The notes under the pieces were generated by a model. It saw nothing but the letters and a program-made list of their open reading frames with translations, searched no databases and was not told the DNA's origin. Below, piece by piece: positions 1-12,593 of a DNA stretch of 64,000 bases; position 1 is the first letter of the stretch; every line of letters begins with the position of its first letter. The stretch comes from Apostichopus japonicus (Eukaryota > Echinodermata > Holothuroidea > Aspidochirotida > Stichopodidae), in NCBI RefSeq assembly GCF_037975245.1, contig NC_092582.1:5777001-5841000 (forward strand), given 5' to 3'. Position numbers and translations under genes: made by a program.

Positions 1-254
1 CTGTTATTACAATGTGATATAACCCTAAGCCCCAAAAAACTTACCCTCACATGAAACTGGTTGTTCCGTCACTATAAGAAAAAGTAAGGATTTTGCAGTT
101 TGACATTTTTTGTTTTTATATTCATATGTATTATAAACTTGAGTTCCAGTGAGTGGGGACAAGTTTTCCACGGTTAATACCACTATATACTGGCCTCTCG
201 TAGCATGCATTAAAGCTACTGTACTAACAGTATGAACAGTATGATACTTGATAG
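1..254. other. Non-coding, nothing recognised
   Basis: Open frames here are short and without family resemblance. No repeat relationship to the rest of the window was seen until about position 255. Confidence 0.5.
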
Positions 255-345
255 TCATATGTCGTGATAGTCATACTGTCATTTCAAGTGCCTCAAAGCA
301 TGACACGAATGCACAGTTGATAAAAAAATTGTCCCAACTTGGTGT
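255..345 (+). repeat. Truncated copy of the foldback element found at 28921-29230
   Basis: The run from the ATAGTCATACTG motif to AAATTGTCCCAACT follows the same order of words as the central and right part of the foldback element at 28921-29230: GTGC then CTCAAAGC/CTGAAGC, GACACGA/GACATGACG, then GATAAAAAAATTGTCCC against TAGAAAAAATTGTCCC. Only one arm is present, so this is a fragment. The match was made by eye. Confidence 0.5.
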
Positions 346-659
346 ATCTGTTGAATCTCACCACACTGGAGCTTAGGAGGTTACGTGGTGACTTGATTCA
401 GGTTTTCAAGATTGTGTATGGTTTTGACAATTTATCCTTCACTGACTTTTTCATGTTTGCTAATAGTAGTTGTACCAGAGGTCATTGTATTAAACTCCAA
501 AAGTCACAAAGTAGGATTAATATTCAGCATAACTTTTTTACTAATAGGGTTGTGAATGAGTGGAACGGTTTGCCTGAGAAAGTTGTACTTGCAAGTAGTG
601 TGAATGGGTTAACTTAGAATGCTTTGGACGAGCATTTTAAGCATTGTAATCGGGTCTGA
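339..659 (+). pseudogene. 3' end of a non-LTR retrotransposon ORF2 (CR1/Jockey-type tail), broken
   Basis: Translation gives the C-terminal tail that follows the reverse transcriptase domain in many CR1/Jockey-type LINEs: LRRLRGDLIQVFKIVYGFD, then TRGHCIKLQKSQ, then FFTNRVVNEWNGLPEKVV and SVN. A stop codon at 615-617 replaces the residues normally following SVN. The same frame then continues as NALDEHFKHCNRV to a second stop at 657-659, which is the expected end. No reverse transcriptase core is present upstream, so the copy is strongly 5'-truncated. The following 100 bases (a GTCCTTGATGGGGACTTGAG segment and a TATTTATCTACTAAACTAAA tail) look like the LINE 3' untranslated end. The clade is inferred from memory of the tail motif. 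The copy is not functional. Confidence 0.75.
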
Positions 660-772
660 GTGTTTGTGTCTTCAGTTTTTTTGCTCTCTCTATAGGGTCC
701 TTGATGGGGACTTGAGTGTCCCTCCTGATCCTATTTATCTACTAAACTAAATTTTACTTTGTATTGGACATA
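660..772 (+). repeat. Probable 3' UTR and tail of the LINE fragment
   Basis: Directly follows the terminal stop of the LINE tail. It contains two near-complementary GGGGACTTGAGTGTCCC/GGTCCTTGATGGGGAC words and ends in a TACTAAACTAAATTTTA tail, typical of LINE 3' ends. Confidence 0.45.
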
Positions 773-1010
773 CCCATACTATAATGCCTAACTGTCATAA
801 TAAGAAGAAACCTGCCAGTCATCATTTATTTTTATTTTCATTTTCATAAATATAACATTTCATGAATGAATGAATCAGTAGCTGTCTCATCCTACTTGTT
901 TTAATTCCTGATGTTTGTTGAGAGGAGACACAAATCTAACCATTATCTTTCGCATTGAGTGTTCTGTGATGAACAGCTTGCCCTAAGCTTATGATTGGTT
1001 AATGTTCCTT

Positions 1011-1481
1011 AAGGTGGCATACTCCTATTAAGACTCTATATCCATCGGCTCGATTGTTCTCCTATCTCAAGGAAAAGTGCCAAAAAGCAGCAGGAGAACA
1101 TCTCTTTTGGCCTGTTATCAATCATGATCTGTTTTTTGTTTTGTTTTTTTGTAGCTTGTATGTTAAAGAGCATGAATGGAAGTACATGTGGTGCAAACAT
1201 TGACCCCTTTTGGCCTTCCAGAAGCAGCATACGATAATTGTTTACTACTGAGTGAGGAGGGTTGTTTACAAGTGGCGAAAACTTCAGGCTCTGATAGCAA
1301 AACATCTGCGCGGTCATGGTACGGAAAATTGATGGTGCCATGAATAACGGACCAACTTGTAAGCTATCCGGTGATGGGTAGCATTTAGCTAGTGAGAACT
1401 TCTATCTAGACTTAGCAACCACATTACTTTTGTGATTTAGTGTGTAAGTCAATGGGGCTTTTAATGGGCGTATGCTACCTT
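1011..1481. mobile_element. Candidate MITE with about 26-bp imperfect terminal inverted repeats
   Basis: The left end reads AAGGTGGCATACTCCTATTA. The reverse complement of the right end reads AAGGTAGCATACGCCCATTA. The two agree at about 20 of the first 26 positions. No coding region of note lies between. A convincing target-site duplication was not found, so the exact ends are uncertain. Confidence 0.5.
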
Positions 1482-1605
1482 CACACACAAGTTTGAAGAC
1501 TTAAACAAGTCTAAATATGACATCATCCAGACGTTTCTTGATATCGTCCATATAATGTAATGGTGATTGTTTGGGTTTGTGTTTCCTTTAATTCCCGGTC
1601 ATTGT

Positions 1606-1971
1606 TTAAAGGCATTGAAGACTCGCCCTAAACCGTGTGCCGCCCTCTGAAAAAGTTAACTTTCCATTGCTTGCAAGTGAAGTTTTCTTCTTGTCGCTAC
1701 AAAATGCAGACAGTAATGAAACGTGATACCTTGTTATCTTTTTATCTGGACTTGAGATGTCCATCGCTGCTATGTACACTGTGTTGTGGGTATTGACCGT
1801 AGCTGCATGTATTGACTGTACACTAGTGTCTAATTACCGACGGTAGCAAGCTGTGTGTGTATTTTCTGGGATCGATGGTGGTGTCTAACACTTCTCTTAC
1901 ACCTCATTCGAAACTAGGTCAGATTACTGGCATGAGACGTTTCTTTGTGCAGGAGTCTTCACACCCTTTAA
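1606..1971. mobile_element. TTAA-bounded MITE, copy 1
   Basis: Begins TTAAAGGCATTGAAGACTCG; the reverse complement of the right end begins TTAAAGGGTGTGAAGACTC, giving roughly 20-bp inverted ends with TTAA at each boundary (1606-1609 and 1968-1971). A second copy in direct orientation lies at 47036-47401, with high identity over about 350 bp. TTAA targets are used by piggyBac and Kolobok superfamilies; no transposase is present to decide which. Confidence 0.75.
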
Positions 1972-4187
1972 GCTGCGTTGTTCTTCAATGTATGTCCCTG
2001 TTCTTTCTAAGAGGTCGTTATTAGTAGTTGAATTTCCCTTTTTGCCTTTCCATTTGTGTAGTCTCATCTCCTTAGTTCTGCTTCATCCATCTTGGATTTC
2101 ATCATCTCTTGTCCAAATGTGCAAAGTCACTTCTGTTTATATCCGTGACTATCGCCACGTGCTGCTGCTGCTTCTTACTTCCAGACTGTTCTTTTAGTTT
2201 CGTCCGAGAGAAACGACATATACAGTACAGGTTTAACTCAACAATATTAACGTGTAGGAGGGAAATCCCCTGACATCATCTCGTAACGCCCCGATAAAAT
2301 TGCAACTGCGCACAGTTCATTGTAATAAAATGAAACTGTGGAGTAATTAAATTGAGGTTCTAAAAGCAGCTCTGATTGATCAGTATGGAACTTAGTCAGT
2401 GAGCCAAGCAAAAATAGGTCAGCGTTTCTTTTCAACTATAGAGGATATTTCCGGTTTGCCTTTATATCACATAACTGGGATGAGTGATTGTTGGATTTAG
2501 CACAAGTGTATATGTTTAAATATCATGGAAGGCGCGTTCATTCATTTCTTGTGACCCCTGCAGTCTTTAAGCTATTACGTATGTATTTCTAATGCTGTAT
2601 CTCTCATATGAAACACCGTATCAAATGCCTTTTGGCTAAGATCATGTGTAGGGGAATCGTGATACACACCTGACGATGATCACACAGTCTCGAAGCAAGG
2701 AGACTGGGGTTGAGAGCAGATCAGTCGTTTGGTTTGTCATGCCCAGTTGCCTTCTTGGTGATTTTTCTTAAAAAAATATCTGAATGTACCTTTGTATTGT
2801 TCATTACTTACTTTGTAGATAAAAGCCTTGATTTATGTAAACACTTTTTTATGTCATCGCTCCCATAGGGTTGATGAGCCATTGTAGTTTCTTTTGCCAG
2901 TTGAGCTATATATATATATAGCTATTTCAGTTACCATAGCAACCGTTTGCCATGGTAATGGTTCATTTTTCTTGAATTTGTCGAAAAAGTGACATGTTCG
3001 CTTTTCGGTCTGTTTCTTTGTTTTTCATTTCTTTCTTTTTTTCCTTAACTCAAAACGAATGACGAGAAAAGTTTAATGTTTTCTATTTTTGTTAATAAAA
3101 AAAATGTTATGAAACATGATAGGCCATATATTACAAGTTTGAGTTGAAAGAGAAGAAAAAAAAGTTAAAATTTAAAAGTTTATATCGTTGGTCTGATTTC
3201 TTTCCCGAATAATAAATGTAGGATTCGTAGGAGTGGTGGGTGGAGGGGACCGACATGGGCATGTGGTGCATTTCTTCCATCAGAGAGTTTGATAAATTGG
3301 CCCCCTTTAAAGAAAACAAGTGAACATTTAAAAGTGAAAGTGTGCATTCAGAGGCTTTTTTATGCCATAAATTTGGTTCCGAATATGGTGCAAACGCCAA
3401 GTTTTGCTAGTAACTGCTTTTAGTGTTTTGTATTGGGTTAAAAGAGCTGGGTGTACACTCATCACCCCCACCCCCCCCCCCCTTTCCCTGAAACCCCGAC
3501 TGTAGCGTGGGTTTGGTTTACAACAATACCTAGCCTAGTATATACTGAGCCTTTCGACTAGCCATTCATTTATACAGACCATGATCGGGGTATTGTTTAG
3601 CTCCATGTCAGGGGGAACCTATACACTTTCCATCGAATTAGCCAGCAGGGAATTAATTATCGTAGTAATTACGTTGGTTTGAACTCCTCGGCAATATGAT
3701 GACGTTATCCCAGACGTTATTCCAAACAAAATTGTTTTTATATCTGCAAGATTCCAGCAATTACTGGTTAAAAAACGTTAAAATATATCGTGACATCACT
3801 GTGACGTCATTACTAAGCGAACACACAATACCGAAATAGACAGATATGTATGTAGTATTGTTGATACGATTACTGCGTGGGTGCATAACAGTTCCGTTAT
3901 TCATACACGTAAACATCGTCAACAACAATAAAAACTTGGTTGTTACTATATTTAGTTCATTTTTCGTTAACAGCAAACTGTTACCGTGATTGTTGGCATT
4001 TTCCACAGGAGTTAAAATACGTTTTCCTGTAAACTTACGTTATAGTACACAGTGTCGCCATTCACTATTTTCCTTCAGGGAGGATGGGGAGGGGAGTCAT
4101 TCCATTTCAGTTCCCCCTTATTATGAGGGCAAGTTGTTGACTTGTAAACACTTAATGTTTTATTGGTAAAAGTTAAAGAGCTGTAAG
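1972..4187. other. Non-coding, nothing recognised
   Basis: Holds a short (TA)n near 2909, a C-rich run near 3466-3482, and GTTACCATAGCAACC/GCCATGGTAA words near 2933 that form a weak hairpin. No splice-flanked coding exon or protein family was seen on either strand. Confidence 0.45.
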
Positions 4188-4352
4188 CAGTGTTGAAGTA
4201 CTTGAAAACTACTCCTTACTCGAGTAGTACTCAAGAACATTGTTTCTTGCAAGTACCCCATAGTACTCGGACTCAGTGAAAATGATTACTCGGATGCTGA
4301 GTACTCATTCATGATTCGGATGCTACAGTACTCGCACTACTACTACTTGATT
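4188..4352 (+). mobile_element. Terminal fragment of a hAT-like element
   Basis: Starts CAGTGTTGAAGTACTTGAAA and is filled with repeated AGTACTCG/GAGTACTC words, the style of subterminal repeats in hAT-derived short elements. The opposite terminus (CAACACTG) was not found nearby, so the copy is partial. The assignment rests on the terminal motif only. Confidence 0.45.
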
Positions 4353-6125
4353 TAGAGTGCGTGGTATTCGATCAGGATAAGGTACTTTACGAGAACGTAA
4401 AAAACAACGCTAGTTATGTCAAAGTGACTTTACGGCCGGAATCTAAGCAGTTTTCGGATGATTTTGGCATCCTATATAGTATTACTCTATATTGTACTGT
4501 GTTCATACGCACCCCGGCAGTATCATACATGTTGCCTAGTCAGCTATTGTGTTATTGAAGAATACACTCATGTGTACACGCAGGAATTAGCTGCTTGCTT
4601 ATTGCAATCTTATAATTTCTATATCAGAAAATTACTGATAATATTAAGCCGTTCTGAATTTGCCAAACAATCCGAACTCGAAGGAATAGGAGGTGCGGTT
4701 AGCGACATTTCGAGGACAGCAGGGTCCTTTCAGTCACCCCCCCCCCACACCTCCCCACCCGGCTCATGTCAAACTCACCGCATACAGAAACAAATTGCAT
4801 GCGAGTGGTTTATTAAGTCGCAGACGTTAATTATGTTTGATTATCATGTACCGTAAATTATCAATGTTTTATACAAGGTGCTTGTTCCTCTCTAATGAAT
4901 ATTCATGATCTATTGAACAACCTTTTGTCATCTAATGATGAGTAATCCCAGAGATCAAATATCTACTCCAAGTCGATATAAATCAGAGCAAATATTTGGA
5001 TAGAAAAATGTCAGGGAAAATCCCTTAATCAGAACGGGAGACATGATTATGACAAATTTATAGATTGCAAGTTTAGATTATAATGATAAGTCATGCTACC
5101 ATTATTTTTGTTGGTGTCCCCGATTGGATGTTTAGAAGTACCACATTCGATATTGTATTAACATATACTTAACTACTTATATACGCATATGATATGATCT
5201 ATACCCAAAGAACGAATGGCTCATATAACAAATAAAAAAACACTTAAGTAAGTCCCTTAGTTGGAGATGTTCAAAAGTATTAAAGTACCTTTGTAGACTC
5301 GCTTGGGTCATAAAAACCGACAAAATAGATGAAGGGAAAGGAGGATTCGTTAAAGAAACGACTAAGGCTTAAAAAAAACCTCCTACAATGCGGCCGGTAT
5401 ATGGGTTGGTAAGTATAATTTCTGCGGCATGATGCGTGAATCCCTAGTTTCTTTATTCCGCTAGTCATGTCTATAACTTAACGGTACGAGGGTGGGGTGG
5501 AATAGAGAGGTGAAGAAATATGAAAGCTGGCAAGTTGCAACTTTAACCCATCCCAAGCCGCCTTCCCAACCCATCCTGTTCCTTTCATCTCTGATAAGAT
5601 AAGAACTGCACCGTTATGTAGACCATGGGTATCATAACACTCGAACTAAATACACTAAATAACACTCGGCGAACTAAATAAAAAACAAACTTAGTACCGT
5701 GTGTCGCCTACCGTATTGTTAATAGCTCTGTGTTAAATTTTGGAAAAGGCACATTTACCTGGTATGAAACAAAATGATTCAACCGGATTATTAGCCTTCT
5801 GTTATAAAGCGAAAAAAATTATATATTAAATTGTGTGGGTGTGATTCTGTTATAATACAAATAACTATATTGCTCCGATGTTGGTTCCAGCGTAAAGAAT
5901 AACAAAAAAATCCAAGCGAACTTTGCAAATATATAAGACCGCGCCAAATCCGGCAATTACTAACGTCTGCAAGTAATTAACAGTTTGTTTATTATTAACA
6001 ACCCGGATGTTCTATCCCTTAATTTGTTTAAATTATCCGGCTATACATTCCTGGTCGCTGCATACTCCAATAATCGCGTCAAGAATTTGCGCAGAAGACA
6101 TGACAACTTTGTTTAGATTTTGTGA

Positions 6126-6183
<58 letters not shown>

Positions 6184-7093
6184 TGTCTATATATATAAGT
6201 GTCTATTCTACAATATATATATATATATATCGATATAGATATAGTATGTTGTTACAGCCGTAAGAAAAATAAGGAATGCTCGACTTAGCAGTCTTTCCAT
6301 TATGTTCCTCAGTTTGAGCAAAATTATATCGCAGATATTTTTAGTGCCAAAAATTGTTTTGGAAGAGGACCGACAAGTTTTGGGTTATGAACACTGCTAA
6401 AATGATAATTCACACAAAATATGTATAAAGTTTTTCTACAAAATATTTATTCCTTTTAAATTACATATCAAGGCGTTAAATAGTATAGATAAGTACAAAG
6501 AAATACAACTCTTCAAGTTGGATTAAAGTTAGGAATAAATATTATCTTAAATATTCAATAAATTAATAACAATATATAAAATGGAAATTTTGAAGACATT
6601 ATGTAATGAATCTTTCTAGCATATATGAAAGGGCTACATGGTAAATTTCACTGAATATGTCTACACATGACGTCACAGTAAAATGCTAAATTATTAAATA
6701 GAAAGTACATTATTTACACCCCCATTGCTAGGAGATCATATAGGTGGCCTAGACACGGGTTATATCTTTTATATACAACGAAAAATATCAATATTTTACT
6801 CTCAAATTTGCAGACAACATTTTTTTTTAATAATGTCACAATATATGATATATGGTTAATTTTTTACTTTTCGGTTTTTTATTTTTCTTTATCTATTTTT
6901 TAAACGAGTGACGGGATTGGTCTGTGACTTGGCGTGGCTTCCATTTTGTGCCCCTCCGAATTTGTTGTCCTTAAAGTGCCGATCACAAATACACAATGAG
7001 AGCAGATAACATTAAATGCGACAAGGACTAGAAGTATAAGTGCAGCAATTGTCTGTCGATATACAGTAAGTCTTAACGTCAATAACAAGTGCA
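4353..7093. other. AT-rich non-coding stretch with (TA)n arrays
   Basis: (TA)n microsatellites occupy about 6125-6180 and 6213-6243. The rest shows no recognised coding exon, RNA gene or mobile element. Confidence 0.45.
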
Positions 7094-7477
7094 CATAGGC
7101 GAAGAAGCCCAATTTGATTTGGGGGCTATAACTACTTGCCCGAAAAATATAACCAAAATTGTTCGCGTTCAACATGTTAATGTGCATAATGCATATCATA
7201 TAGGAATGCATCGGTTATTACATCTTATGCCAATAACATACAATCATTTTCCGTGTTATTACCCTAACATATTGGTTATATTTATAGGGGAAGTCGTTAC
7301 AATAATAATGATAATAATAATAATATAAGTTTAACAATTGAAAAACACATTGCAAATTAATTTTCTTTCAGTAGGTGCCCGAAACATTCTCAGCATATTG
7401 CCCGAATTTTCACAAAAATATTCGGTTGGGGCCTGCAGCACAACAGCACCCCCCCCCCCCCGCCTCCTACGCCTATG
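7094..7477 (-). mobile_element. hAT-like non-autonomous element, family B, complete short copy
   Basis: Bounded by CATAGGCG on the left and CGCCTCCTACGCCTATG on the right, i.e. CATAGGCG(T/A)AG inverted termini. Flanked by an 8-bp target duplication with one mismatch: CAAGTGCA (7086-7093) and CAAGTACA (7478-7485). Read on the minus strand it carries a C/G-rich left end, one unit of the CGGGCAATATGCTGAGAAT motif, then a segment matching the right part of element B at 62247-63601. No ORF of interest. The 8-bp duplication is characteristic of the hAT superfamily. Confidence 0.8.
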
Positions 7478-8451
7478 CAAGTACATGCACAATGACATAT
7501 CATAACAGCAGCCCTCTTCTCTAACTATAAGCTGTTCTTCATCTGTGTTCATAAATCCCGTCTCCCCCCCCCCAGTTAGCAAATTACCACCTTAAGCTTT
7601 CATCACCCCCCCCCCCTCCTCTATCATCGCCAACACGCCTATGATATATAGAACTTCCTACAGACCTAACGACTTGGGATCGACGATGGAATGTTCTAAC
7701 GACTTCAAATGGCAAAGTAAAACAATTGTACAATGTTCTAGTCAATATAAATAAACTTGTGTCCCATGTCCCTTAGGACGAGTCCCTCCACCCCCCCAAA
7801 CATCCCATGTACCTCCCACTGTCCCTCCCCTGCACCTCACGCCAGCCCCCCCCCCCTCAACATATATTGTAAATAATATACATATGAAGGCTTATGATGA
7901 TCAAAATGGCTGATTTCCAATCAAAAATGGTATAAGACGATAAACTATTTAGAAGTATATGTTGTACATGTATATATGCAATATATAATATATTTTTGAT
8001 ATTTGAAAAGAGTTATTGGAACTTATATTGACTATTAAATATTAAATGTCTCGAATTCCAGCTCAAGGTTTCTCTTCTTATCTGAATCGTAAAACTTAGA
8101 TTGCACACTTTCATATTTTGAGTCATTTTAAAATTAGGTTGAATAAGAAAGACCGAAAGAGAAACGAAAACTATCATGTATCTTTAAATATAAATATGTA
8201 TATGTGTGCTGAAAACTTTCTATCTAAATTAATTAGATAAGAAAATAAATAAATAAATAAGAAAATTGCAACCAGTTTGTAAAATAAATATATATAAATA
8301 AAAAAATAAAAAAAGTTATGAATAAAGGTAAATATCACCTTACACTTCATAAGCAACATGCTTTACATAAAGAAAGTCTTATACCGACAAAATTCTGTGA
8401 GAAATAAATTATGAATATTCATTAATTATACCAAAATGCAAATTTCATACA
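7478..8451. other. Non-coding: C-rich tracts then AT-rich DNA
   Basis: Contains several poly-C runs (around 7565, 7603, 7846) and an A/T-rich stretch with (AAAT)n near 8237-8259. It lies directly downstream of the minus-strand gene ending at 8452 and so may include its 3' UTR. No canonical polyadenylation signal was clear. Confidence 0.4.
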
Positions 8452-11400
8452 TCATACTTCTTCTTCTATGCTAGCGATGGAGTGGATTGCCCGCTGCATA
8501 AAATAATTGAATTGTTGGTGTATGTACAGATGGCGCTCCAAGTCACAGTAACCTTCACACAGTCTACCGTCTACTTCATGTGGTAAGATTATCTGGGGTA
8601 CCTCGATAGGGGGAACCTCAATACTGATTTGATGCATCTGCAAGTCAAGTAAGAAAGGGAAATTAAAGATATTTATTTTGTTATTTATTTTGTTATTAAT
8701 CGTTGTGCAAAGGGCTGGTCCTAGTGCACAGTCGTTTGTACTCTTCATAATTCTAGAAGACAAACCGAAACGAAAGAGGTCCACGGGGGGGAGGGACGGG
8801 GGAGGGGGAGGGGGGTGGGAAGAACGAAAGATAAATCTGAACATTTAGAAATCATTGCCATCGAGTCATAAATAATAGATAAAGTTAGAATATATGGACA
8901 GTTCTACTGGGAGTAAGACTTCTTTCTGAAAACATGACAAGAGTGCTGAATGGGCCTGCTTAAATCACGTGCTCATGAGAACCTACAACTACATTTTTTT
9001 TGGAGGGGGGGGGGGTTCTGTGGAAGTGCATCCAACCTCACTGGCTTTCTGATACTATCCCCCACCCCCCCCCCCCATTTAAATCATTACAAGATCTCGA
9101 ATATAGACAAACAATGTACTGAAGTACTACGAATCGGGACTCGACTCGAGTACTGAAAGTCTGGCGCAAATACTTACAACTCTACGAAGATGTTTCAGAC
9201 TCTCGTCTATGAGTTTCTTAACGTGCACAACTTCCTTATGAAAAGCGGGTTGTTCCATCTCCATATCCACAACCTCATTGTAATCTGCTATCATCTGTTC
9301 CTTCACCGCCAGCTGGAAGAATGCTTCTCTAAAGATCACAAGGCTTTCGTAATGCATTGGGTACACTAATGCAGGATCAATGACCTGTAAGAGAAGATAT
9401 ATGATCGTAAAAACCTAATGGTTCGAAAAATATGGTATTTAATGTAGGTTTTAGGTATTAACGGAACATTCATGCACTTTCAAACAAATTAAATGGGCTA
9501 CCATGCCCCCCCTTACAACCTCCCCTTCTCAGCCCCTTCCGTACACATTAAAAGCTTTTTTTTTTTAGCTCTCTCTCAATCCCCACACCCCTCTCCCTAA
9601 CCCAATACCATGGAGACAATCTATAACCACTTCAGAATTTAGACAAGTCTTAAGGTCAACCAAACACGTACTAAAACTAAAATTGGTATAACAACGCTAT
9701 TGCTGTGAGGGAAATGATATCGACATCCGTAGACTAATAATTTGCTATCAATCTGTTTGTTGTTCCTTACCAGGGCATTCTCCAGTTCATTAAGGTTCCT
9801 TTTCACTGGTTCCATTCCATTGATGAATTGTTCTGGTAGGACTTTGTCTGGGTTACTGAACCTTTTCATTTTCTGCAAAGAACAAAAGTATATGACTGTT
9901 TGATAGATCAACAGACAGAAAAAAAACTTCAATGTGATGGCCTGGTCCACCCGATTCACATAATATCACACAATAATATCATAATACTGTATCATAATCA
10001 TATAAATCAAACATCCACCATAAGACTTTTGCGTATAGTATCATCCGTTTCATAATAATAAAGTATCACAATAATATTGTATATAATAATGATATAATTT
10101 AAAACATCCACAGTAAATATTGTTACATATAGTAATACATGTGATACAGTGATATATTATGATACCATTTTTCAATATTAGTATGTTAATATTCAATATT
10201 GATATATTTAGTATACTTTAATATTTTTTCCTTAATGTACTTCTTATCCTATTTTATAAAATTATATTTATACTGGAATAAATTGTAGTTAGGAAGCTAA
10301 CCACCTATAACACGCTCTATATGACAAATGGAAGTATTCTATATTTCAAGGAGAACCCCCCAAAAAATTAGAAGTGTTTCCCCTAAACTTTAAACACTGC
10401 ACGTGCTTCGAGTGACTACCATATCAAGTCGGACCAGAGCTATTTTTTGTACCAATGAGTTGCAACTCCACTGTTTAGCTTTGTGTTAACGATCATCCGT
10501 AAAGACACACTAATTAAACAAATTAAAGCTATATTCCAAAAGTCCATTCATTCATTGCGGATATGACAAGATATTACTTGCATTATTTCTACACCAGTTT
10601 TACTTCCTGTTTACAGAGGCATTACATAACCTCACAGGAAGATGCCAGGTCATTCGGAATTTATGGTTTCTTGTATTATGGCAGCAGACCGCATAAACCA
10701 TATATCATATATATTTAAATATATATGCACTAGAATAGTTCCTTTTGTGGGTAACTACACCAGTTATATTTTATTATTGTTATTATTAGTAGTAGTATTA
10801 TTCATTTAAATTCCTGTGGTATAATTAGCTATACCAATTGCAATGTCAATGAGACCCAGCGTTCCTATAATAACTCAATTGAATGAGTTTTTGTAGGAAC
10901 TCTGACAAGTACAAAGTATATCGATTTGCGAAAAAGAGTGAACAGATTCGAAATCTACAGCATATTTCTTGATTAAAACACGGCGATCACAAATACCATA
11001 ACTTAGGAGGTCTGACAAACAAACATTATTTTCCCGATCAAACGTGGAATGTATCAGTCTAACGAGACAAACTTATGGATTAATAGATTCTTCTCAAGTG
11101 TGACCAAAATTGTTATACGTATAGGCTATAATAACAGAGAGCAACCGATTTTGATACACCACTTGACTAATGGAAGGCGTCATTTTTAAGTACATGAGAA
11201 AACCTCAAACTTGGACTTGAATCGATACAAATATCTAACGCAATGCGCAATTGCAGAATACCAAGGTAACTCACATAAACAGGAGCGACAATACATTGTT
11301 ACTATAGGGACTTCCGGTCAAAAAGAATCGTTAAATACTTACGATGGACTCGTAAACTGCAGCGTGGTTTGTGTGGGTTGAAATTAACTTGGTCCGTAGA

Positions 11401-11458
11401 AGTGCCATCGAAAACGACAGAGGCAGCGCCGTCGAGATGGCGATCAAAGAAAATATGA
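8452..11458 (-). CDS. Unrecognised secreted, mostly helical protein, at least four exons (5' end missing)
   Basis: Four minus-strand exons: 11458-11343, 9872-9771, 9384-9178 and 8637-8452 (stop TGA at 8454-8452). Donors are GTAAGT, GTAAGG and GTAAGT; acceptors are pyrimidine-rich and end in AG. The first intron junction and both later ones are phase 0, giving 38+34+69+61 = 202 residues. Residues 1-16 (IFSLIAISTALPLSFS) look like a signal peptide core. The remainder forms probable amphipathic helices: about 17-40, 80-112 (YESLVIFREAFFQLAVKEQM), 118-145 (EVVHVKKLIDESLKHLRRV) and 172-202 (LERHLYIHQQFNYFMQRAI). Only two cysteines, 168 and 172 (CEGYC), and no N-glycosylation sequon. An acceptor-like AG precedes the first exon, so a further 5' exon with the initiator ATG is expected; I could not place it. 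The alternative is a start at Met17, without a signal peptide. I do not recognise the family. The phase-0 introns and helices resemble helical-bundle cytokines, as inference only. Confidence 0.7.
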
Positions 11459-12507
11459 CTGTTTTTGTGGAAGAGAAGAGGCAATGTGAAATATTAGGTA
11501 AAACATCGGTTTTTGAATATGCACAAATATGAATGAGTAAGGAAAGACTTGTAGCTATATCTATTCTGATTGGCTCATAGACTCATCACATTTATGAAAC
11601 TGGGTAAAACTGTGATCATGGAGTCATGCAATTTAGCGTTTCAAATTAACTTAAATGTCCTCACGATAAATTTAAAGAAAAAACAAAGACATAGAAACAT
11701 GGAAACACCAACACGTGAATAGAAACAGTTGGATATCCCTCAAGCCTGATTAGAAATTTCAGATTATGCAGCCGAGGTAGCCGTGGCAACAGCACACCGT
11801 GTTAACGATGTCGATATCACCTTCTCGGCATCTCAACCATTCGACAAATGTGAAGACGACAGTTTTATGTAAAATAAAACGGCTTAAGAAGAACATTTTT
11901 CTTTTTCTAACGAAATTGCGAAATAACAGAAAGGAATGGAAAAAAAAATCCTTCCAACAATATGTACTTACATGCAATTACTGTGGTAGTGTTGTCCATG
12001 GTGTAAATCTTAAGATTGCTGGTAGTAAAGAGAGTAAAAAATAGTCCTTGATATCAAAATACTGTACGATCTTACAGTGCCTTGTTGACTTCTGGTAGTT
12101 CACTGGATGGTTTCCTATCTGTTTATGTCTATAGAGTCGCTGGATCTGTCCTTTTATACGTTAACCTGATTGTTGAATTCCTGCTAGCCCGGATATATAT
12201 ATGCACGATTCAATGAACACGTGTTTTTTTTTCTGCTTTCATTCTACCTCAAAGACGTTAGGCGCCCTCAACTTAGCTAAAATGCTATTTTGAGTCAATT
12301 TACAATATCCTTGTACGGCAGAACGGTTAAACCACCATGTCCGGTTCTTGCTTATGGCTTGAAATATAATAAAATAAATGCTGAAAACATGCGAAAACGT
12401 ACATAATTTATGAAAAATTGGTATACCCCCAAAAAAATTAGAAAGGATAGTACACTGCTATCATCAACTTTGTTAGGACATTAAACTAGTGTCGAGTGCA
12501 ATACAGC

Positions 12508-12593
<86 letters not shown>

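Noticed and set aside
2660-2700. CTGACGATGATCACACAGTC with CGAAGC as a ribozyme or tRNA-like structure
   Set aside because: No stem II and no cloverleaf could be drawn.
11302-11484. Sixty-codon frame over the first exon of the minus-strand gene in a different phase
   Set aside because: Its frame gives a stop when joined to the next exon, whereas the IFSLIAISTALPLSFS frame joins in phase 0 and supplies a signal-like segment.
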